Counted from the stretch's first letter, positions 44,676 through 53,998 are shown. The stretch: 64,000 nucleotides of DNA from Rhodoferax sp. (GCF_030646845.1 NZ_JAUSLE010000063.1:145974-209973), one strand, 5' to 3'. Notes: generated by a model not told the origin, from the sequence alone. Numbers and translations are program-made.

Positions 44676-45750
44676 TTGTGTGCTCCGTTGATATTTCTTT
44701 CAGGGCCTTGGCCCGTTCAGGTGCTGGCATTTCCGCCAGCCGCCTGACCGCATCATAAAACCGCGACCAGTCTTTGCCTTGCGCAACAAACAAGGCCTCG
44801 AAAGCCGGGACCAGTTCATCATAGGCAGCTTGAGCGCCAAACGCGGCATTGTTGGCACCGGCCACCCAGGCGTCATAACCGGCATAACCACCCCAGCTGC
44901 TTTTGAGCCGGGTGTAGTCATCCCGAAAATCCTGCATTGCTATATTTTTCATAGCTAACAACGCTTGTTTATCGGGGGCTGACGGCTCATTTTGCTTGTA
45001 AATGCGCGCCAACCGGGTGCGCGTGGCCAGGCACAGCGCGCGAAACTGCCGGCGCCGTCCGTCAAACTCGGCATACTCGCGCCGGGCGGACTCCGAACCT
45101 TGCGCCGCCAGCCAGCGCTCGGCACCCAGGCGCTCCACCGCGGTGGCGAAGGACTCGTTGAACAAGGTGTCGTCCCTGACATACAGCACCTGGTGCGCCA
45201 GCTCATGAAAAATCATGCGGGCCAGCTCGCCTTCCGGATAGCGGATGAAGGTGTTGAGCAGGGGGTCGCCGCCGGCCCAGTTCAGCCAGCCCAGCGTGGA
45301 ATAGGCGGGTACGCCATACACGCTGGTCTCCAGCCCGGCAGCGGCGAGTTCCCGTCCTTTAGCGCGCGCCTCGGCTTCGCTGAAGTAGCCGCGGTAGCCG
45401 ACACACCCCATGACCGGAAAACACCAGGTCTTGAGGGTGAGCGAAAACTCGGGTGCCGCCACCACATTCCAGACGACGGCGCGGCGCTGCAAGTCGGCGT
45501 AGCGCTGGTAGCTGGCGTTGTCGGGCAAGTGAAGTTCAGTCACGGCGAAGCTGCGAATGCGCTGGGCCAGGGCGAGGCGCTGCTTCAAGGCGGGCTCAAC
45601 GCTCTCATCGGCCAGCCACTGCGTCACCGGCCGGGCCGCCTGCATCATTTGCAGGTGCCCGCCAACCGACTGCAGGTAATAGCTGGTGTCGGCGCAACCC
45701 GCCAGCCACGGGGTGAGCAGCACGAGGGCGAGAAATTGAAAGACGCGCAT
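44668..45750 (-). CDS. Putative aminopeptidase lipoprotein with a repeat-coded insert
   Basis: A 360-residue predicted zinc aminopeptidase (COG4324 type). A lipoprotein signal (LLTPWLAGC, lipidated Cys19) anchors it to the envelope. The metal site is H182-ELAH-186 in MIFHELAHQVLYV, and FATAVERLG may give the third ligand region. Residues 255-271 are encoded by repeat copy D (44939-44986), again in frame, between the helix LCLATRTRLARIY and the conserved C-terminal DFRDDYTRLKSSWGGYAGYD. The start codon is 26 bp from the divergent DUF1840 gene, a very tight promoter region. Substrate unknown. Confidence 0.87.
   Translation of the reverse strand: MRVFQFLALVLLTPWLAGCADTSYYLQSVGGHLQMMQAARPVTQWLADESVEPALKQRLALAQRIRSFAVTELHLPDNASYQRYADLQRRAVVWNVVAAPEFSLTLKTWCFPVMGCVGYRGYFSEAEARAKGRELAAAGLETSVYGVPAYSTLGWLNWAGGDPLLNTFIRYPEGELARMIFHELAHQVLYVRDDTLFNESFATAVERLGAERWLAAQGSESARREYAEFDGRRRQFRALCLATRTRLARIYKQNEPSAPDKQALLAMKNIAMQDFRDDYTRLKSSWGGYAGYDAWVAGANNAAFGAQAAYDELVPAFEALFVAQGKDWSRFYDAVRRLAEMPAPERAKALKEISTEHTSG
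44939..44986 (+). repeat. Dispersed palindromic repeat, copy D (inside aminopeptidase gene)
   Basis: GCTATATTTTTCATAGC, then ACGCTTGTTT and CGGGGGCTGACGGC at the fixed spacing. Read on the gene strand it gives PSAPDKQALLAMKNIA, in the same frame as copies B, C and G. Confidence 0.87.
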
Positions 45751-45776
45751 TGGGGAACAGTTTACGATGTGCCTCT

Positions 45777-46103
45777 ATGCTCTACAAATTCAAATCCAAA
45801 ACCACCGGTGATGTCATCATGCTGCAGCCCAATGGACAGCGCGTGCTGGACATCATCGGCAAGGACGCCGCGGGCGCCAAGGGCATCATCCTGCCCGAAC
45901 AGATGTCCGCCGCGGTCGATGCGCTGGAAGCGGCCATTGCCAAAGAGGAATCTGAACAGAAGGCCGCCGTGGCAGATGCGCTGGCCCGCGGCGAGCCAGC
46001 ACCGCGCTTCGAAGCTATCTCACTGCGCCAACGCGCCCTGCCCTTTATCGAGATGCTGCGCCGCTGCGAAAAAGCCGGCACCGAAATTGTCTGGGGCGTC
46101 TAA
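45777..46103 (+). CDS. DUF1840 family protein
   Basis: A 108-residue cytoplasmic protein of the DUF1840 family, common in betaproteobacteria. It starts MLYKFKSKTTGDVIMLQPNGQRVLDIIGK and then has a coiled helix (DALEAAIAKEESEQKAAV), ending RALPFIEMLRRCEKAGTEIVWGV. No catalytic motif is visible and the function is not known. It is transcribed away from the aminopeptidase, only 26 bp between start codons. A convergent Bug-type gene ends 25 bp past its stop. Confidence 0.88.
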   Translation: MLYKFKSKTTGDVIMLQPNGQRVLDIIGKDAAGAKGIILPEQMSAAVDALEAAIAKEESEQKAAVADALARGEPAPRFEAISLRQRALPFIEMLRRCEKAGTEIVWGV

Positions 46104-46127
46104 ATGAGGATGAGCGACAAATAAAGC

Positions 46128-47138
46128 TCAATCGACCCTGGCGCCGGACGCTTTCACCACCGGCGCCCACTTCTTGATTTCAGCATCGATCAACCGGGCA
46201 AATTCCTGGGGGCTGTTGCCGCTGGGAATGGCGCCCTGGGCCAGCAGTTTTTCCTTGATGGCCGGCGAGTTGAGCGCCTTGGCGGTTTCCTGCTGAAGCC
46301 TCAACACCACGTCTGCCGGGGTACCCGCTGGTGCCAGCAACCCAAACCAGCTGCTGGCTTCGAAGCCCTTGAGCTTGCCTGCCTCTTCAATCGTGGGCAG
46401 ATCGGGCATGGCGGCAGAACGCTGCGAGCTGGTCACGGCAAACGCCTTGAGCTTGCCCCCCTTGATCTGCGGCATGGCGGAGGGCAGGTTGTCAAACATC
46501 ACATCCACCGTGCCCGACACCATTCCCATCATGGCGGGGCCCGAGCCCGTATAGGGAATGTGCGTCATGAAAATCCCCGTCATGGACTTGAAGAGTTCGC
46601 CGGCCAGGTGAATGGAGGTGCCATTGCCACTGGACGCCATGTTGAGCTGGCCCGGGTGCGCCTTGGCGTAAGCGATGAAGTCCGACACACTGTTGATGCC
46701 CAGTGCTTTGGCCTTCTCCGTCTGCATCACCATCACATTGGGCACCCCTGCTACCAGAGTGATCGGCGCGAAGTCTTTTTGCGGGTCGTAAAGCATTTTG
46801 CTGTACAGGGACTTGTTGATGCCATGGGTACCCACTGTGCCCATCAACAGCGTGTAGCCGTCCGCTGGCGACTTGGCCACAATATCGGCCCCCACGTTGC
46901 CCCCGGCTCCGCCACGGTTGTCGACGATGAAAGTCTGACCGAACGCCTTCGACAACTCCGGTGCCACGGCACGGGCCAGGATATCGGTGGTGCCACCGGG
47001 TGCAAACGGCACCACGATTTTCACCGGCTTGGTCGGCCAGGCGGTCTGCGCCAAGGCCGGAATTGCTATTGAAAACATAGCAGTTCCGACAGAAATGGCG
47101 AGGGCTAGCCGGCGATTTGTCTTGAAATTTGATGTCAT
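46128..47138 (-). CDS. Bug-type (tripartite tricarboxylate) periplasmic binding protein
   Basis: A 336-residue TTT-family solute receptor. After the signal peptide (cleavage near IPALAQ), the mature protein starts [23 protein letters not shown], and [23 protein letters not shown] is the ligand-loop signature of Bug proteins. They bind organic acids and sometimes other small molecules. No TctA/TctB membrane genes are next to it, so it is an orphan receptor. Repeat copy G covers codons 9-25, so the hydrophobic part of the signal peptide ([15 protein letters not shown]) is encoded by the repeat. Confidence 0.92.
   Translation of the reverse strand: MTSNFKTNRRLALAISVGTAMFSIAIPALAQTAWPTKPVKIVVPFAPGGTTDILARAVAPELSKAFGQTFIVDNRGGAGGNVGADIVAKSPADGYTLLMGTVGTHGINKSLYSKMLYDPQKDFAPITLVAGVPNVMVMQTEKAKALGINSVSDFIAYAKAHPGQLNMASSGNGTSIHLAGELFKSMTGIFMTHIPYTGSGPAMMGMVSGTVDVMFDNLPSAMPQIKGGKLKAFAVTSSQRSAAMPDLPTIEEAGKLKGFEASSWFGLLAPAGTPADVVLRLQQETAKALNSPAIKEKLLAQGAIPSGNSPQEFARLIDAEIKKWAPVVKASGARVD
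47065..47112 (+). repeat. Dispersed palindromic repeat, copy G (in a signal-peptide coding region)
   Basis: A perfect GCTAT...ATAGC stem and GAGGGCTAGCCGGC at the same 19-base spacing as the others; the middle is diverged. Gene-strand frame is the same as for copies B, C and D. Being the most diverged in the middle, it could be chance similarity. Confidence 0.6.
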
Positions 47139-47183
47139 TGAAGTCTCCTCAGGTTTCGGGTTCCGGCATGACCATGCCGCTGA

Positions 47184-47217
47184 TAAAAAAAGCCGCCGGA
47201 CGCAAATCGGGCGGCTT
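47184..47217 (-). terminator. Rho-independent terminator after the second Bug-type gene
   Basis: Stem AAGCCGCC / GGCGGCTT (8 bp, 12-base loop) and, on the minus strand, seven T residues directly after. It is 20 bp past the stop of the gene at 47237-48223. Confidence 0.87.
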
Positions 47218-47236
47218 GGTTCGGATGTCCGGCGAA

Positions 47237-48223
47237 TCAGTCTGCGAACTTGCCCGCTGCTTCGATCAGCGGCTTGAGCTTCGCTATTTCCGCCGTGACG
47301 AAGGCCTTGTGGCCTGCGGGGTCCATGCGTTTGTCAGTCACCACGATCGCGCCCAGACCTTCCTGCTTCTTGATGAATTCCGGGTCTTTCAACGCCAGCT
47401 TCATTGCGTCATTGAGTTGCTTGAGCACCGGCGCAGGCGTTCCCTTGGGTGCGTACAGACCGTGCCAGATCGTCAGGTTGAAACCCTTCAGACCCATCTC
47501 CTGCAGGGACGGGTAGTCCTTGAGAACCTTGTGATTTGACAGGCGACCGGCCGTGGTGACGGCAAACCCCTTGACCCGACCCGATTCAATCTGGGCGGTC
47601 GTGTTGGTGGTCTGGTCACACATCAAATCAACCTGCCCGCCGATCAGGGCCGTCATGGCGGGCGCCGTGCCGCCAAACGGGATCGTGGTCATCGCCTCTT
47701 TGGCGTTGACGGCCGACTGCCACATGAGTCCGCACAGGTGGGAGGCTGACCCCAGACCTGCGTGAGCAATGTTGAGCTTGCCACTGTTCGCCCGGATGTA
47801 ATTTTCAAAATCGCGGTAGGTATTGGCAGGCAGTTGCGGCTTGCCAATCAGGGTCATCGGGACATCATTGACCATGCCCAGGTATTCAAAATCTTCCAGT
47901 GGTTTGTACTGCAGCTTGCGGTACAGCCCTGCGGTGGACGCCATGCCGATATGCCAGAGCAACAGTGTGTGGCCATCCGGATTGGCCTTGGCAACCTTGG
48001 TGGCGCCGATCGTGCCACCGGCACCGTTGACGTTTTCCACCACAAAGTTGGCGCCACCGCCCATGGTCTTGCGCATGGCTTCCGCCAAGTCCCGCGCCAC
48101 GCGGTCAGTCGGTCCGCCGGCAGCAAAGGGCACCACGAAGGTGATCGGCTTGCTGCCAGGGTAGCCCTGCGCATTGGCAAAAAGTGCCGTCACGGCGGCA
48201 GCCAGAACCAGTAAACGTTTCAT
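47237..48223 (-). CDS. Bug-type (tripartite tricarboxylate) periplasmic binding protein
   Basis: A 328-residue TTT-family receptor, paralogous to the one at 46128-47138. The signal peptide ends at about ANAQG, then [26 protein letters not shown] and [24 protein letters not shown] give the family's two ligand loops. Again no TctA/TctB genes are adjacent. It has its own terminator, so the two Bug genes are separate units. The ligand cannot be read from sequence, though the neighbouring CoA-ligase and transporter genes hint at a carboxylic acid. Confidence 0.92.
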   Translation of the reverse strand: MKRLLVLAAAVTALFANAQGYPGSKPITFVVPFAAGGPTDRVARDLAEAMRKTMGGGANFVVENVNGAGGTIGATKVAKANPDGHTLLLWHIGMASTAGLYRKLQYKPLEDFEYLGMVNDVPMTLIGKPQLPANTYRDFENYIRANSGKLNIAHAGLGSASHLCGLMWQSAVNAKEAMTTIPFGGTAPAMTALIGGQVDLMCDQTTNTTAQIESGRVKGFAVTTAGRLSNHKVLKDYPSLQEMGLKGFNLTIWHGLYAPKGTPAPVLKQLNDAMKLALKDPEFIKKQEGLGAIVVTDKRMDPAGHKAFVTAEIAKLKPLIEAAGKFAD

Positions 48224-48329
48224 GTCTCAACTCCATATAAAACAATGTGTTGAGCGTAGGGCACGGCGACCCGCTGCGCAATGCGGAAACTACCTAGAAA
48301 ACGCCAGATCAGGTACCTTCTGACTGAGC

Positions 48330-49586
48330 TCACTTGTAGCTGCGTGCATCCTCAATGACCTTGCCATCATTGGGCAGGCTGCCGGGCAAAACCAGTTCGA
48401 CCTGGCCGCGCAGCTTGGTCACGTCACGGATCGCCTCACCAATCTTCGCCGCCAGCGCATCCGGCCCGCCACACGCGGTCTCGACCTTGAGCGTCATGGC
48501 GTCATTCGCCATCTCACCAGTCACCACGAGGCGAGCCCGTGCCACTTCTGGAAAGCGGCGGACGATGTCGGCAATCTGACCCGGGTGCACAAACATGCCC
48601 CGGATCTTGGTGGTCTGGTCCGCCCGCCCCAGCCAGCCCTTGATGCGGGTGTTGGTGCGCCCGGTGGGGCATGGCCCCGTCAGCACGGCCGACAGATCGC
48701 CGGTGCCAAACCGGATCAGGGGATAGACCGGGTTCAAGGTGGTCACCACCACCTCGCCCACTTCACCGTCACTGACCGGGTCGCCCGTACCGGGTCGCAC
48801 GATCTCGACGATCACGCGCTCATCCAGCACCAGGCCTTCTCTCGCCTGGGTTTCGTAGGCAATCGAACCCAGATCGGCCGTGGCGTAGCACTGGTAACCG
48901 GCAATGCCGCGCTCGGCAAACCAGTCGCGCAGGGACGGCGGAAACGCCTCGCCGCCAAACATGGCTTTCTTCACACTGGGCAAGGCCACACCCATGTCAG
49001 CCGCCTTGTCCACAATGATTTTCAGAAAACTGGGCGTCCCGATATAGCCTGCGGGCTGCAGTTGGGCCATGGCCTGAACCTGCTGCTCGGTCTGGCCGGT
49101 GCCCCCTGCGAACACGGTGCAACCCAGCGCGTGGGCGCCGGTCTCCATCATCGAGCCGGCCGGTACAAAGTGATAGCTGAAGCAGTTGTGAATCAGCTCA
49201 CCGGGGCGAAAACCCGCAGCGAACATGGCGCGTGCCATGCGCCAGTAGTCCGGTGAAACGCCTTCCGGTTCGTAGATCGGGCCGGGGCTGGAAAAAATGC
49301 GCGGCATGTGGGCGCCGAAGCCCAGCGCGCTAAAGCCACCAAACACATCGCCGCCGGCGCTGCGCGTGGCCTGCTGGCGCTCCAGCAGCTCATGCTTGCG
49401 GGTCACGGGCAGGCTGGCCAACGCCTGCCGGCTGGTCACGCCGGCTGGCTCGACGTCCTTCAAGATCTCCTTGAGCGCCGCTGACGAATTTTTGGCATGG
49501 GCCACCTGGCCCGGCAATGCGGCCATGAGCGCGGCTTCACGCTCGGCGTTGTCGCGCGTTTCCAGCGCATCGAAATAGTTGTTCAT
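48330..49586 (-). CDS. Phenylacetate-CoA ligase-like AMP-dependent synthetase
   Basis: A 418-residue adenylate-forming enzyme of the PaaK type, which is shorter than FadD-type ligases. Recognisable parts are FSSPGPIYEPEG (the P-loop-like region, less canonical than SSGTTG), GYIGTPSFL, FGGEAFPPSLRDWF, YATADLGSIAYE, YPLIRFGTGDLSAVL and GRADQTTKIRGMFVHPGQI. It would activate an aryl or acyl acid to its CoA ester. It lies 11 bp downstream of the LivF-like ATPase, so it is co-transcribed with the transporter; import followed by CoA activation is the natural reading. ATG 49586 chosen over a GTG six bases upstream. Confidence 0.85.
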   Translation of the reverse strand: MNNYFDALETRDNAEREAALMAALPGQVAHAKNSSAALKEILKDVEPAGVTSRQALASLPVTRKHELLERQQATRSAGGDVFGGFSALGFGAHMPRIFSSPGPIYEPEGVSPDYWRMARAMFAAGFRPGELIHNCFSYHFVPAGSMMETGAHALGCTVFAGGTGQTEQQVQAMAQLQPAGYIGTPSFLKIIVDKAADMGVALPSVKKAMFGGEAFPPSLRDWFAERGIAGYQCYATADLGSIAYETQAREGLVLDERVIVEIVRPGTGDPVSDGEVGEVVVTTLNPVYPLIRFGTGDLSAVLTGPCPTGRTNTRIKGWLGRADQTTKIRGMFVHPGQIADIVRRFPEVARARLVVTGEMANDAMTLKVETACGGPDALAAKIGEAIRDVTKLRGQVELVLPGSLPNDGKVIEDARSYK

Positions 49587-49597
49587 TTGCACAGCCC

Positions 49598-50407
49598 TTA
49601 TGCCAACCAGCGTTTGCGACGCTTGTAACTCTTCACGTCCTTGAAGCTCTTGCGTTCGCCGCCGCCCACGCCCAGGTAGAACTCCTTGACGTCTTCGTTG
49701 TTGGCGAGGTCGCTGGCCACACCGTCCATCACCACGCGACCGGACTCCATGATGTAGCCGTAGTCGGCGTACTTCAGTGCCATGTTGGTGTTCTGCTCTG
49801 CCAGCAGGAAGGTGACCTTCTCCTTGAGGTTGAGGTCTTTCACAATCTCAAACACCTCCTCCACAATCTGCGGCGCCAGGCCCATGGACGGCTCGTCCAG
49901 CAGCACCATGCTCGGGTTGGCCATCAGGGCGCGGCCAATGGCGCACATCTGCTGCTCTCCACCCGAGGTGTAGGCCGCCTGACTGGCGCGCCGCGTCTTG
50001 AGGCGCGGGAAGTAGTTGTAGACCTTCTCCAGATTGGCCGCCACTTCTGCTTTGTTCTTGCGGGTGTAGCCGCCCGTGAGCAGGTTTTCCTCGATGGTCA
50101 GGTGCGCAAAGCAGTGGCGCCCTTCCATCACCTGCACCACGCCGCGCTGCACCAGGTCCGCGGGCGAAAGGTTCTCGATGCGCTCGCCGCGCAGTTCAAT
50201 CGAGCCCTTCGTCACTTCACCGCGCTCCCCTTTGAGCAGGTTGGAGACGGCGCGCAGTGTCGTGGTTTTACCCGCGCCATTGCCACCCAGAATGGCCACA
50301 ATCTTTCCTTCGGGCACGTTCAGGGAAACCCCCTTCAGCACCAGGATGACGTGGTTGTAAATGACCTCGATGCCATTGACGTTGAGAACGATGTTTGGAG
50401 TGCTCAT
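49598..50407 (-). CDS. ABC transporter ATP-binding protein, LivF-like
   Basis: A 269-residue ATPase of the branched-chain-amino-acid (HAAT) transporter family. Walker A is GGNGAGKTTTL, the signature region is YTSGGEQQMCAIGRAL and Walker B MVLLDEPSMGL, followed by the H-loop replaced in part by AEQNTNMAL, as usual in LivF (Q-N in place of His). It partners LivG and the two permeases encoded upstream. The C-terminal tail with SFKDVKSYKRRKRW is longer and more basic than in E. coli LivF (237 residues). Confidence 0.93.
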   Translation of the reverse strand: MSTPNIVLNVNGIEVIYNHVILVLKGVSLNVPEGKIVAILGGNGAGKTTTLRAVSNLLKGERGEVTKGSIELRGERIENLSPADLVQRGVVQVMEGRHCFAHLTIEENLLTGGYTRKNKAEVAANLEKVYNYFPRLKTRRASQAAYTSGGEQQMCAIGRALMANPSMVLLDEPSMGLAPQIVEEVFEIVKDLNLKEKVTFLLAEQNTNMALKYADYGYIMESGRVVMDGVASDLANNEDVKEFYLGVGGGERKSFKDVKSYKRRKRWLA

Positions 50408-50456
50408 GATGAATGTGTGGTTACCAGCCGAAAGACCAGCGAGGCTGCCCTTTCGG

Positions 50457-50480
50457 CTGGAGGTTCTTGCGAACCTCCAG
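50457..50480. promoter_or_regulatory. Intercistronic stem-loop between binding-protein and LivF-like genes
   Basis: CTGGAGGTTC / GAACCTCCAG, a perfect 10-bp stem with a TTGC loop, in the 115 bp after the binding-protein stop; a second, weaker inverted repeat (GCCGAAAG / CTTTCGGC) lies beside it. With no T run it may stabilise or partly attenuate the message rather than end it. Confidence 0.6.
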
Positions 50481-50522
50481 CCCCCGCCGCGCCAGATGCG
50501 CGGGCCGGGAACCGGGTCTTTA

Positions 50523-51839
50523 TCAGGACTGGCAGTCCGCAGGCGTGCGGGGTGTCAGCTTCTTGTCTGCGGCGTATTTCGCGGCCGTGGATTTCACCAG
50601 CGGCTTGAGAACCTGCTCATCCGCCTGCAGCCAGTCAGACGAGAACGCCCACTTCTTGCCGTCCCACGTGTGCACACGCGCCCAGTTGGAACCCATGTGG
50701 TCCGCGCATGAGGTGCTGATCGGACGCATCACGCCACCGAAACCCAATGCATCAAGTTTCTTCTGGTCAAGGGCCAGATTCTCATAGCCCCAGCGTGCCT
50801 GTTCGCCGCTGACCCACTTGCCTTTGCCAAAGCGTTCCTGCGCACGACGCACACCTTCGACGGCCAGCATGGCACTCATGGCACCACGCATGTACAACAC
50901 CTGACCCACTTCGTCCTTGGGTCCGGTACCCTGGCCCTTGTCATGGACCTTGGCCATGATTTCCTTGACCACGGCCGACTGCGGCTCGGCACCGTGCTGC
51001 ATGGTGACCGCGTTGTAGCCCTTGGCACCTTCACCCACGTCTTTCACGTCAGGCTCTGCGCCGGACCACCAGACGCCGTACATTTTTTCCCGTGGGTAGC
51101 CGGTGGCTTGTGCTTCCTTCAGAGCGGTGGAATTCATCACACCCCAGCCCCACAGCAGCACATAGTCAGGCTTGGCCTGACGCACCTGCAGCCAGGTGGA
51201 TTTCTGATCCACACCAGGCGCGGTCACGGGCAGCAATTGCAGGTTGAAACCGTGCATGGAAGCACGTTCCTGCAGCAAGGGAATAGGTTCTTTGCCATAC
51301 GGTGAGTCGTGGTACACCAGTGTGACTTTCTTGCCCTTGAGCTTGTCCAGGCCACCTTCTTTTTTGGCGAGGGTCTGCACCAGCGCATCCGCCGCCAGCC
51401 AATAGGTGCCTGCCAATGGGAAGTTCCATTTGAAAACGGTACCGTCCTGGCTCTCGCTGCGGCCATAGCCTGCAGTGATCAAGGGAATTTTGTCGCCTGG
51501 CGCCTTTTCCGTCAGGGCAAAGGTGATGCCGGTCGACAGTGGCTGGAACACGGTGGCACCACCATGTTTGCCTTTGAGGCGCTCATAGCACTCCACACCG
51601 CGCGCGGTGTCGTAGCCGGTTTCGCACTCTTCATAGATGATCTTCACGCCATTGATGCCGCCGCGGGCATTGACGAGCTTGAGGTAATCGGCGTAGCCGT
51701 TGGCCCAAGGCACACCGTTGGGGGCATAGGCGCCGGTGCGATACGGCAGACCCGGAAAGAACTGCTCCTTGGCCTGAGCCAAGGCAGCAGAGCCCACGGC
51801 GGCGATGAGGGCAGCCACTGCGATATTTTTGATTTTCAT
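50523..51839 (-). CDS. ABC transporter periplasmic binding protein, LivK-like
   Basis: A 438-residue type I periplasmic binding protein. The signal peptide is MKIKNIAVAALIAAVGSAALA; the mature start is FFPGLPYRTGAYAPNGVPWANGYADYLKLVNARGGINGVKI, and VTLVYHDSPYGKEPIPLL is the second-lobe strand of the Leu/Ile/Val-binding fold. It is longer than amino-acid-specific LivK (about 345 residues after processing), and the FFPGLPYRTGAYAPNG start is one I associate with paralogues near acyl-CoA ligases. Ligand unknown; an aromatic or fatty carboxylate fits the neighbouring ligases better than an amino acid. It is between livM-like and livF-like genes. Confidence 0.9.
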   Translation of the reverse strand: MKIKNIAVAALIAAVGSAALAQAKEQFFPGLPYRTGAYAPNGVPWANGYADYLKLVNARGGINGVKIIYEECETGYDTARGVECYERLKGKHGGATVFQPLSTGITFALTEKAPGDKIPLITAGYGRSESQDGTVFKWNFPLAGTYWLAADALVQTLAKKEGGLDKLKGKKVTLVYHDSPYGKEPIPLLQERASMHGFNLQLLPVTAPGVDQKSTWLQVRQAKPDYVLLWGWGVMNSTALKEAQATGYPREKMYGVWWSGAEPDVKDVGEGAKGYNAVTMQHGAEPQSAVVKEIMAKVHDKGQGTGPKDEVGQVLYMRGAMSAMLAVEGVRRAQERFGKGKWVSGEQARWGYENLALDQKKLDALGFGGVMRPISTSCADHMGSNWARVHTWDGKKWAFSSDWLQADEQVLKPLVKSTAAKYAADKKLTPRTPADCQS

Positions 51840-51892
51840 GCTTGTCTCCTAAATATGAGGCACCAAGGTGCCTGGGTTAACGAAAAACAATC

Positions 51893-52969
51893 TCAATGCG
51901 GGAAAGGCCACAGCCGCAGCTTCTGCTTGCCGATGGACCACAACTTGGCCAGGCCGTGGGGCTCCACGATGAGGAACCACACGATCAGGCCGCCAAAGAT
52001 AATCAATTCGGCGTGCGAAATGCCGGAGGTTGATATCTGGAAACCAAACAGATTGCCCAGCATGGGCAGGAACTGGTTCAGGGCAATCGGCAGCAGGACA
52101 ATAAAGCCGGCACCAAAGAAGCAGCCCATGATGGAACCCATGCCACCAATGATGACCATGAACAGCAGACTGAATGACAAGTTGATGGAGAACGCCGCCG
52201 GCTCCCACGACCCCAGGTAGACAAAACCCCACAGCCCGCCGGCCACGCCGATGATGAATGAACTCACGGCAAAGGCGCTGAGCTTGGCATACATGGGCCG
52301 GATACCAATCACCGCAGCAGCCACGTCCATGTCGCGAATGGCCATCCATTCCCGGCCGATTGCCGAGCGCACCAGGTTCTTGGCCAGCAGGGCCAGCACC
52401 ACGAGAATGGTCAGGCACAGCAGGTACTTGGAAATGGGGCTCTCGATTTGTACACCAAACACCTGCAGCCCCGACACCGACACCGACCCCGATGGCGAAT
52501 CATTGGTAAACCATTTGATGCGCAGAAACATCCAGTCGCTGAAGAACTGCGCCGCCAGCGTGGCGACCGCCAGGTACAGGCCCTTGACGCGCAAACTGGG
52601 CAAACCAAACAGGATGCCAAAGGCGGCAGAACACAGACCGCCCAGGATCAGGGCCGGAATCAGCGGCATGTTCGGCACGCGCACAAAGAAATTGAAGGCG
52701 GCATAGGCACCGACCGCCATGAAAGCGCCGGAACCCAGAGAAATCTGACCGCAATAACCGACCAGGATGTTCACACCCAGGGCCGCGAGCGCCATGATCA
52801 AAAATGGAATGAGAATGGCCCGAAACATGTAGTCGCTGCCCACCATCGGCACGACGATAAAAGCGGCGGCGATGATCAGCAATACCGCCCAGCGGTCTTG
52901 CGCAATCGGGAATATCTGGCTGTCGGCGCGATAGCTGGTCTTGAACTGACCGTTTTCTCTGTAGAACAT
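51893..52969 (-). CDS. ABC transporter permease, LivM-like
   Basis: A 358-residue inner-membrane permease with about ten helices. The block ALAALGVNILVGYCGQISLGSGAFMAVGAYAAF is the LivM core, and DMDVAAAVIGIRPMYAKLSAFAVSSFIIGVAGGLWG is the cytoplasmic EAA-type loop that contacts the ATPases. It forms the channel with the LivH-like protein encoded 90 bp upstream. A slightly longer N-terminus (FYRENGQFKTSYRADSQIFP) is normal for this subgroup. Confidence 0.93.
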   Translation of the reverse strand: MFYRENGQFKTSYRADSQIFPIAQDRWAVLLIIAAAFIVVPMVGSDYMFRAILIPFLIMALAALGVNILVGYCGQISLGSGAFMAVGAYAAFNFFVRVPNMPLIPALILGGLCSAAFGILFGLPSLRVKGLYLAVATLAAQFFSDWMFLRIKWFTNDSPSGSVSVSGLQVFGVQIESPISKYLLCLTILVVLALLAKNLVRSAIGREWMAIRDMDVAAAVIGIRPMYAKLSAFAVSSFIIGVAGGLWGFVYLGSWEPAAFSINLSFSLLFMVIIGGMGSIMGCFFGAGFIVLLPIALNQFLPMLGNLFGFQISTSGISHAELIIFGGLIVWFLIVEPHGLAKLWSIGKQKLRLWPFPH

Positions 52970-53059
52970 ACTTGTGGATCTCTAGTAATCTTTTAGGTTC
53001 AACACGCGTCGCTTCACTATGCGGGTCGAGTGTTCACTGAAAAATCGTGCCGTGCGTCT

Positions 53060-53989
53060 TCACACACGGTCAATGATTTTTTCGCCAAACAATCCTTGCG
53101 GCCTGAACAACAAGAACACCAGGGCCAGCACATAGGCAAACCAGATTTCGATGCCGCCGCCCACATAGGGTCCCAAAAACACCTCTGACAGCTTCTCACC
53201 CACGCCGATGATCAGCCCGCCGATGATGGCGCCGGGTACCGAGGTCAAACCGCCCAGGATCACCACCGGCAAGGCGCGCAAGGCCACCGTGGTCAATGAG
53301 AACTGCACACCCAGCTTGCTGCCCCAGATCATTCCGGCGACCAGCGCCACCACGCCGGCGACACACCAGACAATGACCCAGATACGGTTCAGTGGAATGC
53401 CAATGCTCTGCGCCGCCTGGTGGTCGTCCGCCACCGCCCGCAGCGCCCGCCCGGTGGCGGTTTTCTGGAAGAACACACTGAGCAGGGCCACCAGGACCGC
53501 GGCAATTACAGCGGCATAGAGGTCTTCCTTGTTGATCAGAATGCCGCCCTCAAACAGGCTCTCGAATGCCAGGATGGGCTCCTTGGGCATGCCAATGTCG
53601 ATCTTGTAAATGTCGCTGCCAAAAATGGTTTGTCCGATGCCGTCCAGGAAGTAGCCAATCCCCAGGGTGGCCATCAACAGGGTCGTCCCCTCCTGATTGA
53701 CCAGGTGGCGCAGCACCAGCCGCTCAATCAGCCAGGCCACGACAAACATCATGCCGCCGGCCATCAGGAAGGCCAGCACATTGGCAGCAATAGGGTTGCT
53801 GATGCCGGTCCAGCCCGGAATCCACTCGGCAAAGCGGGCCATCCCCAGCGCGGCGAACAAGACCATGGCGCCTTGCGAGAAGTTGAATACGCCGGAGGCC
53901 TTGTAGATCAGGACAAAGCCCAGCGCCACCAGGGAATACAGCATGCCGGCCATCAGGCCGCCCAGCAATGTTTCAAAAAAGAATGCCAT
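53060..53989 (-). CDS. ABC transporter permease, LivH-like
   Basis: A 309-residue permease with about eight helices. FETLLGGLMAGMLYSLVALGFVLIYKASGVFNFSQGAM is the standard LivH start, and the EAA-type loop is GRALRAVADDHQAAQSIGIPLNRIW. The C-terminus ends LALVFLLFRPQGLFGEKIIDRV, also canonical. It starts nine bases after the LivG-like stop and so is in the same operon. Confidence 0.94.
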   Translation of the reverse strand: MAFFFETLLGGLMAGMLYSLVALGFVLIYKASGVFNFSQGAMVLFAALGMARFAEWIPGWTGISNPIAANVLAFLMAGGMMFVVAWLIERLVLRHLVNQEGTTLLMATLGIGYFLDGIGQTIFGSDIYKIDIGMPKEPILAFESLFEGGILINKEDLYAAVIAAVLVALLSVFFQKTATGRALRAVADDHQAAQSIGIPLNRIWVIVWCVAGVVALVAGMIWGSKLGVQFSLTTVALRALPVVILGGLTSVPGAIIGGLIIGVGEKLSEVFLGPYVGGGIEIWFAYVLALVFLLFRPQGLFGEKIIDRV

Positions 53990-53998
53990 TTTTTTTCC

